Shown here piece by piece: positions 25,287 through 33,054 of a stretch of 43,954 nt of DNA. The DNA lies in the NCBI GenBank assembly GCA_025517565.1, contig JAOPKD010000024.1, forward strand, positions 1 to 43,954, in the 5' to 3' direction. Below the pieces are notes generated by a model that worked only from the letters and a program-made list of their open reading frames with translations, was not told the origin of the DNA and searched no databases. Positions within the stretch are counted from its first letter, which is position 1, and the number at the start of each line of letters is the position of its first letter. The position numbers and the translations under genes are program-made. Origin of the DNA: Halapricum hydrolyticum. GTDB taxonomy: Archaea > Halobacteriota > Halobacteria > Halobacteriales > Haloarculaceae.

Positions 25287-25540
25287 GTTCGATCACCGCT
25301 GGTCGCACGTGCCTGGCGGTCCCGCTGTTCCCGACCGTCAGACTTGATCCCAGCTCCATCTCGACGTACGCAGGGTTCGTGGATAATCTTTTGTGGTGTT
25401 CCGCACCTGTCGTGGGCTTGCACGATCGGGGAGTGATACCGCCGGAGAAGGTGACTTCACAGGAATTCGGCACCCGCGTGTCGAATATCTGTCCGAACTA
25501 TAGCCGGCAGTCTGAAATGCACGCGCCGTCAGCACCGGAT

Positions 25541-25933
25541 ATGGACTGTCCAGAGTGTGGCTCGCCGGTCGTCGCGTTCGAGGTACCCGAGCAGTTCCGG
25601 GAGCTGTTACCCGGCGACGAATCCGGGGTCGGCGTCTGTACGCACTGTCTGGCGCTTCATCCCGTCAGTGAGCCGCCAGCGACCGATCCCGACGTACAGC
25701 GGATCAGCGACGCGTTCCCGTCGAACCCCGACGCGGGCGTTCCGATGGCACTGGCGATCGGGTTGCTCGATCAGTTCGCTCTCTACCGCTCGGAGATCGC
25801 AACGCTGTTCGAGGCGGTCGAGCGCGCCGGAGCCGACCCGATGCTCGTCGTCGACCGGCTCGCGTCCGATCCGGCCGTCGACAGTCACGTCGACCTCGAG
25901 GGCCGCAGACGCCAGCTCGAACAGCTGCTGTGA
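25541..25933 (+). CDS. Zinc-ribbon haloarchaeal protein (DUF6276-like)
   Basis: Protein of 130 residues beginning MDCPECGSPVVAFEVP, with CPEC and a second pair CTHC about 25 residues later, a zinc ribbon. The rest is helical and acidic and ends RRQLEQLL. It resembles the family listed as DUF6276 (memory, not verified). An alternative in-frame ATG at 25517 would add eight residues; the zinc ribbon normally opens the protein, so 25541 is preferred. A TATA-like CTATAG at 25498-25503 precedes it. The 250 bases before it, back to the DJ-1 gene, hold no other gene I can support. Confidence 0.75.
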   Translation: MDCPECGSPVVAFEVPEQFRELLPGDESGVGVCTHCLALHPVSEPPATDPDVQRISDAFPSNPDAGVPMALAIGLLDQFALYRSEIATLFEAVERAGADPMLVVDRLASDPAVDSHVDLEGRRRQLEQLL

Positions 25934-25975
25934 CGTTCTACCGGGCAATTCTGAGACCCCCACGAAGGTGGCAAA

Positions 25976-25984
25976 TCTTATAAC
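25976..25984 (+). promoter_or_regulatory. TATA box of the chemoreceptor gene
   Basis: TCTTATAAC, about 28 bases before the ATG at 26008, in an AT-rich pocket. It touches the inverted repeat ACAAC-ATAC-GTTGT at 25983-25996, which lies between TATA and start and could be an operator. Confidence 0.5.
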
Positions 25985-26007
25985 AACATACGTTGTCAAT
26001 TGCAGTT

Positions 26008-28473
26008 ATGTTGGATAGGCCACGCCAACTGGCCGCGCGTGTCGGCCAGATTGGGGTGGGGATCTACAGACGCGTCGTTCCCGGGGTCGTCCGGACGAAT
26101 TACGCAGCGAAATTCGGCATCGTGATCCTGTTCATCGGCTTGCTCGTCGCGATCGTGGGGATCGGGGCGACGTCCGTCATGGCCGATCAGGTCGAGCAGA
26201 GCGTCGATCGGGACTTCGAATCGACTGCGACTGCCGACGCGCAGGCGCTCGACAACTGGCTCGAAAGCAGTGCCATCGAGATGCGGACACTCGAGCGAAA
26301 CCTGCCCGAAGCGAACGCAAGCGACGACGAGATCAACGACTTTCTCAGCACCTATCGGACCGACGTGTCTGATCGATCGGCACTGACGCTGGTGCACGTG
26401 GTCGATCCCGAGACCAACACTATCGAACACTCCTCTCGGGCCGTGAAGGTCGGCGACACCTTCGAAGAGGGGGAGGTCGGCTGGACGCTCGATCCTGACT
26501 TCGAGATCGGCGGGATCGGCGTGTCCCAACTGTACGTCGCCGAGGGCGAGTACCACGCCGTCGCGTTCACGAACGAACTCGACGACGGCCGGCTGCTCGT
26601 CTCCGTCTACGACATCGAGTCAGTGAGCGACCAGATTCTATCCGGGGGATCCGACGCCGAGATGGACGACTCGTACGCGATGATCGTCGACAGCCGCGAT
26701 ACGATCGTGATGTACGACACCCCACAGGCCGAGGCCGTCGGCCAGCAGTATCCGAGCGACAGCCCCGTTCTCGATCGCGTCCGGGAACTGGAAGCGCGAA
26801 GCGTGAGCGAGTCGACGACTGTCGACTCGGAACACGTACCCGAGGGGGGGTTCGCCCCGAAGAAAGAACATCTGGTTGGTTTCGCCCCGTCGGGAGAGCG
26901 AAACGCCCCCGACTTCGGCAGCGACTGGGTCGTCGTCGTCCACGCCCCGACCGATCAGGCGTACGGGCTCGTCTCCGACGTCCAGCAGGGCGTGTATCTC
27001 TTTACTGGGCTCGCACTGATCGGTCTGCTGGTCGTCGGCGGCGTGTTCGGTCGAAACACGGTCGCTGCGATCGATCGTCTCTCGGCGAAGGCGAGCGCAG
27101 TCGAACAGGGCGAGTTCGAGGTCGAGATCGATTCCCGCCGCCAGGACGAGATCGGGCAGCTGTTCGATTCCATCGCAACGATGCGAGACTCGCTGGTCGG
27201 CAAGGTCGAGGACGCAGAGCAGGCGAAATCGGACGCTGAATCGGCCCGGCAGCGCGCGGAGACAGCACAGACCGAGGCCGAGCAGGCCCGCGAGCAAGCC
27301 GAACAGCTCGCACGGCAGTTACAGCAGCGCGCCGAAGAATACGAGCGAGTCATGCAGGCGTGTGCCGACGGCGATCTGGGCCAACGGCTGCCGACAGACG
27401 CCGACAACGAGGCGATGCGCTCGATCGCGAAATCGTTCAACACGATGCTCGAACAGTGGGCGTCGACGATCGTGGAGATCCAGTCGTTCGCGGACGCCGT
27501 CGACACGCGCAGTCAGCAGGCAAATCAGGACATCCGGAACATCCGGGACGCGAGCGACGAGATTACGGACACGACGCAGGCGATCCAGCAGGGCGCCGAC
27601 GAGCAGCAGCGCCACGTCACGGACGTCGCCGACGAGACGACGCAGCTGTCGGCGACGATCGAGGAGGTCGCCGCCACGGCCGACCAGGTGGCCGAAAACG
27701 CCCGCCAGACCGAAAGCGCGAGCGAACAGGGGCAGCAAGCCGCCGGCGAGGCACTCGAAGAGCTCGCGGAGATCCAGGAGCAGAGTCGGGTCGCCGTCGA
27801 CGCGATCGAGCAACTCAACGACGGCATGGCGCAGATCGGGGAGATCGTCGAGTTCATCACCGACGTCGCAGAACAGACCAACATGCTCGCGCTCAACGCC
27901 AACATCGAAGCGGCACGCGCGGGAACCGGCGAGAACGGCGACGGGTTCGCCGTCGTCGCGGACGAGGTCAAGAGTCTCGCCGAAGAAACGCAGGACGCCG
28001 TCGAGGAGATCAGCGACGTGATCGAAGACGTCCAGCGGCGCAGCGACGAGACGGTCGCCGAGATCCACGAGATGCGCGAGCGTATCTCAGAGGGCAGCGA
28101 GACCGTCGAGCAGGCCCTCCGGGCGTTCGACGACATCGCCGATCGGGCCGAGGACACGAACGCCGGCGTCCAGGAGATCAAAAACGCGACCGACGACCAG
28201 TCACGCGCGACACAGGAGGTCGCCGAGATGGTCGATCGCGTGGCCGACCTCACGGACGAGACGGTCGACGACATCGAACGCGTGGCCGCGTCGACACAGA
28301 CGCAGTCAGCCGCCATCGCGGACGCCGTCGATCGCGTCGAGGACCTCTCTCAGCAAGCCGGCAACCTCCGACAGGAACTCGAACGGTTCGACGTCGAGGG
28401 GACGGCGGCTCTCGAGGCGCCGGACCGACCGGCACTCACCAGTGACGGGGGAGAGAACGAAGACGCGAGCTGA
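26008..28473 (+). CDS. Methyl-accepting chemotaxis transducer
   Basis: Membrane chemoreceptor (haloarchaeal Htr type) of 821 residues. Layout: cytoplasmic N-terminus, transmembrane helix about 36-58, extracellular sensor about 60-325 that looks like a double-Cache domain, second helix about 328-350, HAMP domain about 345-400, a long Glu/Ala/Gln coiled coil, a second HAMP-like segment about 445-500, and the signalling domain with the hairpin tip NIEAARAGTGENGDGFAVVADEVK near 630-655 that contacts CheA/CheW. The ligand is unknown. The ATG at 26008 gives the correct spacing to the TATA box. No che genes are adjacent, so it must work with a chemotaxis system elsewhere. Confidence 0.94.
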   Translation: MLDRPRQLAARVGQIGVGIYRRVVPGVVRTNYAAKFGIVILFIGLLVAIVGIGATSVMADQVEQSVDRDFESTATADAQALDNWLESSAIEMRTLERNLPEANASDDEINDFLSTYRTDVSDRSALTLVHVVDPETNTIEHSSRAVKVGDTFEEGEVGWTLDPDFEIGGIGVSQLYVAEGEYHAVAFTNELDDGRLLVSVYDIESVSDQILSGGSDAEMDDSYAMIVDSRDTIVMYDTPQAEAVGQQYPSDSPVLDRVRELEARSVSESTTVDSEHVPEGGFAPKKEHLVGFAPSGERNAPDFGSDWVVVVHAPTDQAYGLVSDVQQGVYLFTGLALIGLLVVGGVFGRNTVAAIDRLSAKASAVEQGEFEVEIDSRRQDEIGQLFDSIATMRDSLVGKVEDAEQAKSDAESARQRAETAQTEAEQAREQAEQLARQLQQRAEEYERVMQACADGDLGQRLPTDADNEAMRSIAKSFNTMLEQWASTIVEIQSFADAVDTRSQQANQDIRNIRDASDEITDTTQAIQQGADEQQRHVTDVADETTQLSATIEEVAATADQVAENARQTESASEQGQQAAGEALEELAEIQEQSRVAVDAIEQLNDGMAQIGEIVEFITDVAEQTNMLALNANIEAARAGTGENGDGFAVVADEVKSLAEETQDAVEEISDVIEDVQRRSDETVAEIHEMRERISEGSETVEQALRAFDDIADRAEDTNAGVQEIKNATDDQSRATQEVAEMVDRVADLTDETVDDIERVAASTQTQSAAIADAVDRVEDLSQQAGNLRQELERFDVEGTAALEAPDRPALTSDGGENEDAS

Positions 28474-28825
28474 TATTGTCCGCAGGAACATCTTGATTCG
28501 GGACTCCTGTGTGTCGAATCTTCTGACGAACGCACAGCCGGCCGTCTGAGAACGCCGGCTACGAAACGTCACCACGGAGCGGCGAACGGCTTCGAGACGT
28601 CACGGTGGCAGTGTGACTCTCCCCTGGTGATACCAATTATGTTTGGGACAGTGTATTTTCCGATCAATCCACAAACGACAAATTGGGTGCTCGACCCACC
28701 CATCCCGTCGGCTCGCCGCGAACGTCGTCGCACTGACGTTGCGGGTGTCCCCCCATCCCCTAATCGAACGGCTGTTCGCGGCGGACCGATCTCGTGCCGG
28801 TTCAGCACGCACCACCCCTCCGGGA
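28474..28825. other. Convergent intergenic region with AT-rich inverted repeat
   Basis: About 350 bases between the ends of the chemoreceptor and aRF1 genes. No gene is supported. An AT-rich island at 28631-28690 carries a nested imperfect inverted repeat: CCAATT (28633-28638) with AATTGG (28681-28686), and inside it GTTTG (28641-28645) with CAAAC (28672-28676). It may be a bidirectional terminator or a remnant of a mobile element end. Confidence 0.45.
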
Positions 28826-30079
28826 TCACACGCCGGTCGAGTAACGTAGAATGCCAGCGACGCCGCCGAAGGCCGTCAGCAGTTGCTCGCCCTTTTCGAA
28901 GTCAGTCGAGACGAAGACCGTCTCGGTGCCGCGCTGGTCGGCCAATTCCATCAGGTGCTCGATGGCGTCTTCGCGTTCGGCTTCTTCGGCCGGAACCTCC
29001 TCACCGCAGGTCGAGCAGGTGTGTGCGTCGGTCTTCGCGGTGGCGTCGACCAGTTCGTAGTCGGTATGGCCGTTGGGACACTCGTAGGTGATGGCGTCCT
29101 TGCGGAGATCCTCGCTGATGAGCAACTGCTCGACGGCCCCCATGTTGAGGTTCTGCCTGGTCTGATTGAACCCGTAGGTCGCCTTCTCGCCGTCGTGAAG
29201 TTGCTTGAAAAACTCCTCCATGACCTCCTTGTCCTGGAGGATCTCGTGTTCGGCCAGCACGTCCTCGGCGGCGTCGACCAGGTCGTACAGTCCCGACTCG
29301 TCGGTGTAGGCGACGTCGAACTTCCCCAGCACCATGTCCTGGAGTTCGTGGTGGAGGTAATCGCCGTCGAGGAACTCGTCTTTGGTCGGCGAGGGACCGC
29401 CGACGAGCACTCCGTCCATGTCGTGGCGCTCGGGGACGAACAGGTCGTTCGCCATCTCCGCGACCTCCTGATAGAAGTTGTCGATCGCTTCGAGTCGGAG
29501 TCGGGCGAACCGCTGGGCGGACTGGCCACCTTTGCGCTGTTTGCCCGGTACCAGCGAGGAGGCCGACTTGACGGGCTCGACGCGTTTGCCCTTGAGCCAG
29601 CCGACGTTGGCCTCGCGGCGGTCGAGGACGACCAGCCCGAACAGCCCCTTGTCCAGCAGCATGTTCTCCAGGGGCTCGGTGAAAAACTCCGCGTCGCAGT
29701 GATAGCGGAACGACTCGATGGGGTCGGGCGGACTCTCCAGCACGCGGGTGATCATATCCGTTCGACCGCCGCCGGTGTCGATCGCGCCGGAGAAGATGAC
29801 GAGCCCGTTCTCGGGTGGATAGGTGTCGTAATACCGAAGTCGATCCTTGATGGATTTCAGCGCGTCCTGGACGTTCGTTCGGGTTTCCTTCGATTTGATG
29901 TTGCTCGCTTCGCTGTGCTCTTGGGTGACGTGGGCAACGACGTCGCTGATCTGCTTGTCCTCGGGGATGTAGATCGTGACCAGCTGGGTGCCCGACCCGC
30001 GGTACTCCTGGAGTTCTTCGATGACCTTCTGGAACTCGTATTTCTGCCGGTCGGTTTGCTCGGCTTCCTGTTCACTCAT
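28826..30079 (-). CDS. prf1: Peptide chain release factor aRF1
   Basis: Recognises all three stop codons in the ribosomal A site and triggers release of the finished protein. The 417-residue sequence has the stop-codon recognition motifs NIKS (60-63) and YHCDAEF (126-132), the catalytic GGQ (184-186) in PGKQRKGGQSAQRFARL, and a C-terminal domain with a zinc-ribbon-like C...H...CSTC segment near 360-370. Length and order agree with archaeal aRF1. The ATG at 30079 is 29 bases after a minus-strand TATA-like CATACTTAC (30104-30112). It is divergent from the MinD-like gene. Confidence 0.96.
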   Translation of the reverse strand: MSEQEAEQTDRQKYEFQKVIEELQEYRGSGTQLVTIYIPEDKQISDVVAHVTQEHSEASNIKSKETRTNVQDALKSIKDRLRYYDTYPPENGLVIFSGAIDTGGGRTDMITRVLESPPDPIESFRYHCDAEFFTEPLENMLLDKGLFGLVVLDRREANVGWLKGKRVEPVKSASSLVPGKQRKGGQSAQRFARLRLEAIDNFYQEVAEMANDLFVPERHDMDGVLVGGPSPTKDEFLDGDYLHHELQDMVLGKFDVAYTDESGLYDLVDAAEDVLAEHEILQDKEVMEEFFKQLHDGEKATYGFNQTRQNLNMGAVEQLLISEDLRKDAITYECPNGHTDYELVDATAKTDAHTCSTCGEEVPAEEAEREDAIEHLMELADQRGTETVFVSTDFEKGEQLLTAFGGVAGILRYSTGV

Positions 30080-30167
30080 TGGCGACTACTAGTCCGATGA
30101 GGGGTAAGTATGCTTTGACCGCACTTCGCACCCAAACCTCATCGTCTGCTGACATCGGACGGACGGC

Positions 30168-30175
30168 TTTATATG
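30168..30175 (+). promoter_or_regulatory. TATA box of the MinD-like gene
   Basis: TTTATATG, centred about 34 bases before the ATG at 30206, giving a very short leader. It supports that ATG over the in-frame ATG at 30173, which lies inside the box. Confidence 0.5.
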
Positions 30176-30205
30176 GGTGGCACCCGCTGTTCCCAAACAG
30201 GCCAA

Positions 30206-31018
30206 ATGACGGGACACGTCTTTACCATTGCTGGCGGCAAGGGCGGTGTCGGGAAGACGACGACTGCCGTCAACGTCGGCGTCGCGATGGAAGACGCCGG
30301 CTACGACGTGGTTATCGTCGACGCCGACCTCGGGATGGCGAACCTCGCGGCTATGCTTGGAGTCGACCACGAGACCAGCCTGCACGAGGTGCTTGCCGAG
30401 CGCGCGGCGATCAGCGACACGCTCACCGAGGGGCCCGGTGGCGTCACGCTCGTCCCCGGCGAACAGAGCCTCGAGGCGTTTGCAGACGCCGATCCCGCGA
30501 AACTCCGGAAAGTCATCAAGACGCTGGCGAACGCCTACGACGTCGTCTTGATCGATACGGGCGCAGGATTGAGCCACGAGGCGACGGTGCCGCTGGGGCT
30601 GGCGGACAGTGTCTTGCTCGTAACCACGCCGGACAGCGTCGCGATCGGCGACGCTGGCAAGACCGCACAGCTCGCACAGCGAGTCGACGGCGAGGTCATC
30701 GGGACGATTCTGACCCGTGCCGAGGAGCAATCCGAGATCGACGAGGTCGAGCGCGAGGTCGAGTTTCCCCTGCTGGCGGTCATCCCGGAAGATTCGGAAG
30801 CGACGACCAACGAACCGCTCGTGTTGAACTTCCCGGACAGCGCTGCTGCCCACGCCTACCGACATCTCTCGACGGCGCTGGAACGCGTGCTCAAGGGCGA
30901 AGCCGTCGAGACGATCGTCGAAGAAGAGACGGAGTGGTTCCCCTCCGGAGACGAGGAGGAAACCAGCGACGACGACGAAGACAGCAGCGGCGGCGTTCTC
31001 GGTCTCTTCGGCGGCTAA
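30206..31018 (+). CDS. MinD/ParA-family ATPase
   Basis: Deviant-Walker ATPase of 270 residues, of the MinD/ParA group that positions proteins or cell structures on membrane or nucleoid. Walker A is GGKGGVGKTTT (10-20) with the signature Lys12; DADLGMANL and VLIDTGAGLSHEA follow as switch and Walker B segments. The tail is short and strongly acidic and ends GGVLGLFGG, a hydrophobic end that might touch the membrane. In haloarchaea several MinD paralogues exist, some placing chemotaxis arrays and archaella; the nearby chemoreceptor is suggestive but separated by aRF1. The exact target is unknown. Confidence 0.9.
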   Translation: MTGHVFTIAGGKGGVGKTTTAVNVGVAMEDAGYDVVIVDADLGMANLAAMLGVDHETSLHEVLAERAAISDTLTEGPGGVTLVPGEQSLEAFADADPAKLRKVIKTLANAYDVVLIDTGAGLSHEATVPLGLADSVLLVTTPDSVAIGDAGKTAQLAQRVDGEVIGTILTRAEEQSEIDEVEREVEFPLLAVIPEDSEATTNEPLVLNFPDSAAAHAYRHLSTALERVLKGEAVETIVEEETEWFPSGDEEETSDDDEDSSGGVLGLFGG

Positions 31019-31112
31019 CCCCAGTCGGCGTGTCCCCGTCATATTCTACAGTAACTCCTTTTCAGTGGGAACTATCCTGTGACTACCGGGCAGAAACTTG
31101 AAACTCTCCCTC

Positions 31113-31125
31113 GTGAAACGTTCAC
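31113..31125. promoter_or_regulatory. Short palindrome before cupin gene
   Basis: GTGAA-ACG-TTCAC, 5-bp arms, ending three bases before the ATG at 31129. This position would suit a repressor site or an element in a very short leader. The evidence is only the symmetry. Confidence 0.25.
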
Positions 31126-31128
31126 ACT

Positions 31129-31479
31129 ATGAAACGTCCCGACCCCTCTGAGTGGATCGAACGCGACAGCTATCGAAAGCAGATCCTGGCCACCGAAGAG
31201 ACGATCGGCTTCGACGGCAACCTCCTCCAGGTGGTCGAGGTCCCGCCCGGCGAACACGTCGAACCACACTACCACCGCGAGACCGAGGAGGTCTTCTACG
31301 TCCTGCAGGCGGGCGGGACGCTCGTGATCGACGACGTGCAGTTCAGCCCGACCGACGGCGAGGTCATCATCTGTGAACCCGGGGACGTCCACGAGGTGTT
31401 CAACGAGTCCGACCAGCCGTTCCGGATCCTCGTCTTCAAGGTAAATCTGACCGACGACGACACCGTCTGGCTGGACTGA
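31129..31479 (+). CDS. Cupin-domain protein
   Basis: Small single-domain cupin of 116 residues. Motif 1 EPHYHRETEEVFYVL gives metal ligands His47, His49 and Glu53; motif 2 EPGDVHEVFN gives His88. So the metal site is complete. Such proteins are often isomerases, dioxygenases or sugar-binding regulators; nothing here selects one. It is monocistronic, starting at ATG 31129. An 80-base hairpin element starts at the last base of its stop codon. Confidence 0.9.
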   Translation: MKRPDPSEWIERDSYRKQILATEETIGFDGNLLQVVEVPPGEHVEPHYHRETEEVFYVLQAGGTLVIDDVQFSPTDGEVIICEPGDVHEVFNESDQPFRILVFKVNLTDDDTVWLD

Positions 31480-31558
31480 TACTGCCGGCTGTACGTTCGC
31501 GGAGATTTTCGCCACACCGGGTGGCGAAATCCTGCCGAAATGTTACAGCCGACAGTAT
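31479..31558. repeat. 80-base nested inverted repeat (terminator or MITE-like element)
   Basis: Outer arms ATACTGCCGGCTGTAC (31479-31494) and GTTACAGCCGACAGTAT (31542-31558) match with one substitution and one extra base. Inside is a stem GATTTTCGCCAC (31504-31515) with GTGGCGAAATC (31521-31531) around loop ACCGG. The parts between are also partly complementary. It starts directly at the stop codon of the cupin gene, so it could be a strong terminator between it and the convergent HAD gene, or a small non-autonomous transposable element. Confidence 0.7.
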
Positions 31559-31615
31559 AACTCTGTCGAGTCGAGTGAAACGTCTCCCCGATCGAGGGAC
31601 GGGCGCCAGAGCCGT

Positions 31616-32392
31616 TCACCCGTCCAACACTGTCTCGATGTCGCCGAGGGACTCGAGGACGTAATCGGGCGTCACGTCGCCGCTCGAGTTGCCATCAGTC
31701 CCGGTCCGCACACGGACAGTCGTCATGCCGGCACGCTCTCCGAGCGCGACGTCCGTCTCGAGGCGGTCACCGATCACGAGATACTCGCCGGGCGATCCCG
31801 TAATCCGCTCCCGTATCGCTTCGACCATCGTGTCCGACGGCTTCCCGAATATCCGGTCGGGGTCACGCTCGGCCGTCTCGGCGACCGAGCGAATGATCGC
31901 CCCGGATCCCGGGATCGGTCGCCCGTCGTCGCCGGGAAACGTCCGATCGGGATCGGTGCCGTAGAACGGGACATCGTCTTCGAGTACCCGGATCGCGTCC
32001 ACCAGGTCGTCGTAGCTGAACTCGGTCGTCCACGAGGCGAGCAACACGTCGGCGGCCCCAGGCGTCTCACAGAGGGCGACGCCCGCGTTCCGCAGTTGCC
32101 GACGGAGCCCATCGCTGCCGACCACGAATACGACGTCCCCGGCGTGGGCGTCGGCGAGGTACTGGGTCGTCACGACGCCCGACGAGAGGATCCGATCAGC
32201 TCGCGTCTCGATGCCGATGTCGTCGAGTCGATCGACGTATTCGCTCGGACTGTGCGACGGGTTATTCGAGACGAACCAGACGCCTTCCGGGAGCGACGTG
32301 AGCCGTTCGAGTCCTTCAAGCGCGCCGTCGATCGGATCGCCGTCCAGGTAGACCGTGCCGTCGAGATCGACGACGGCACCTGCGAATGTCAT
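31616..32392 (-). CDS. HAD-superfamily phosphatase, NagD-like (class IIA)
   Basis: Phosphatase of 258 residues, most similar to the NagD/phosphoglycolate or p-nitrophenyl phosphatase group. Motif I is VVDLDGTVY with the nucleophile Asp, motif II FVSNNPS, the class IIA cap lies in the middle (YLADAHAGDVVFVVGSDGL...), motif III Lys in GKPSDTM and motif IV GDRLETDVALG. All catalytic residues are present. The ATG at 32392 (MTFAGAVVDLDGT) is preferred; a GTG three codons earlier is possible. It is divergent from the small acidic protein gene. The natural substrate is unknown. Confidence 0.91.
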   Translation of the reverse strand: MTFAGAVVDLDGTVYLDGDPIDGALEGLERLTSLPEGVWFVSNNPSHSPSEYVDRLDDIGIETRADRILSSGVVTTQYLADAHAGDVVFVVGSDGLRRQLRNAGVALCETPGAADVLLASWTTEFSYDDLVDAIRVLEDDVPFYGTDPDRTFPGDDGRPIPGSGAIIRSVAETAERDPDRIFGKPSDTMVEAIRERITGSPGEYLVIGDRLETDVALGERAGMTTVRVRTGTDGNSSGDVTPDYVLESLGDIETVLDG

Positions 32393-32488
32393 TGTCGCCA
32401 CGTACGCGTGCGGCGGTCAAAGTCGCTCCGCTTGCTCGACGGTGAATTGCCGAGCCCGACAGTGACTCCCAACTGTGTGTGGATAACT

Positions 32489-32518
32489 GCCACCGGCTCG
32501 TTGCTTTTGTCCGGTGGC
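32489..32518. promoter_or_regulatory. 8-bp inverted repeat framing a TATA-like box
   Basis: GCCACCGG (32489-32496) and CCGGTGGC (32511-32518) are perfect complements. The loop contains GCTTTTGT (32503-32510), which is 30 bases before the ATG at 32537 and could be its TATA box. A regulator binding the arms would cover the promoter. Confidence 0.35.
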
Positions 32519-32536
32519 GGCCTACATAGCGCACCG

Positions 32537-32830
32537 ATGACCGAACCAATCGCAGATGCCGACGAACGCCGAACCGCCGTCGTCGAACTGCACGACCACC
32601 TGGCGGCGACGGCCGAACTCCCGATCGAACGCACTGCAAATCGCTGGATCGGCGAAGCACAGGCAGTTGCGGCCGACCTCGTCGACGCACCGAACGATCC
32701 CGAACTGATCCGCGAGCGTACGACTCACATCGCGGCACTGCTCGACGAAGTCGAGGACACGGACGACCCGACAGCAAACGAGCACGTAGCGACCGCCGCA
32801 CAGCTCGCCGATCGACTCCGGCGTGAGTGA
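32537..32830 (+). CDS. Small acidic haloarchaeal protein, unknown function
   Basis: A 97-residue, mostly helical acidic protein starting MTEPIADADERRTAVVELHDHLAATAELPI and ending AAQLADRLRRE. I recognise no family. The ATG at 32537 fits the candidate TATA box 30 bases upstream and codon use is haloarchaeal, so it is probably a real gene; the long in-frame upstream extension overlaps the HAD gene and is rejected. The 224 bases after it, up to the multicopper oxidase end, hold nothing I can support. Confidence 0.65.
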   Translation: MTEPIADADERRTAVVELHDHLAATAELPIERTANRWIGEAQAVAADLVDAPNDPELIRERTTHIAALLDEVEDTDDPTANEHVATAAQLADRLRRE

Positions 32831-33054
32831 GATTCTGCGAATCCGTATTCCTGGATCGTCGCAAAGGTCGCCTGCATGATTCACTGGCGCGTGTCCACCG
32901 GTTCGCCTACGAACGGCGAGCCATCGGGTGAGTGATCGGTCATGCCGAACAGATATGCAGCGTCGGATGAAATGCTCCGAATCACGCTAGGTGATCGCCG
33001 TCGTCCGCTCGGATCACACTTTCACACGGCCGAGACCGACAACGGCAGTCCGTT

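Noticed and set aside
28569..28829. 86-residue minus-strand frame between chemoreceptor and aRF1
   Set aside because: Crosses the AT-rich inverted repeat, has no recognisable family and atypical composition.
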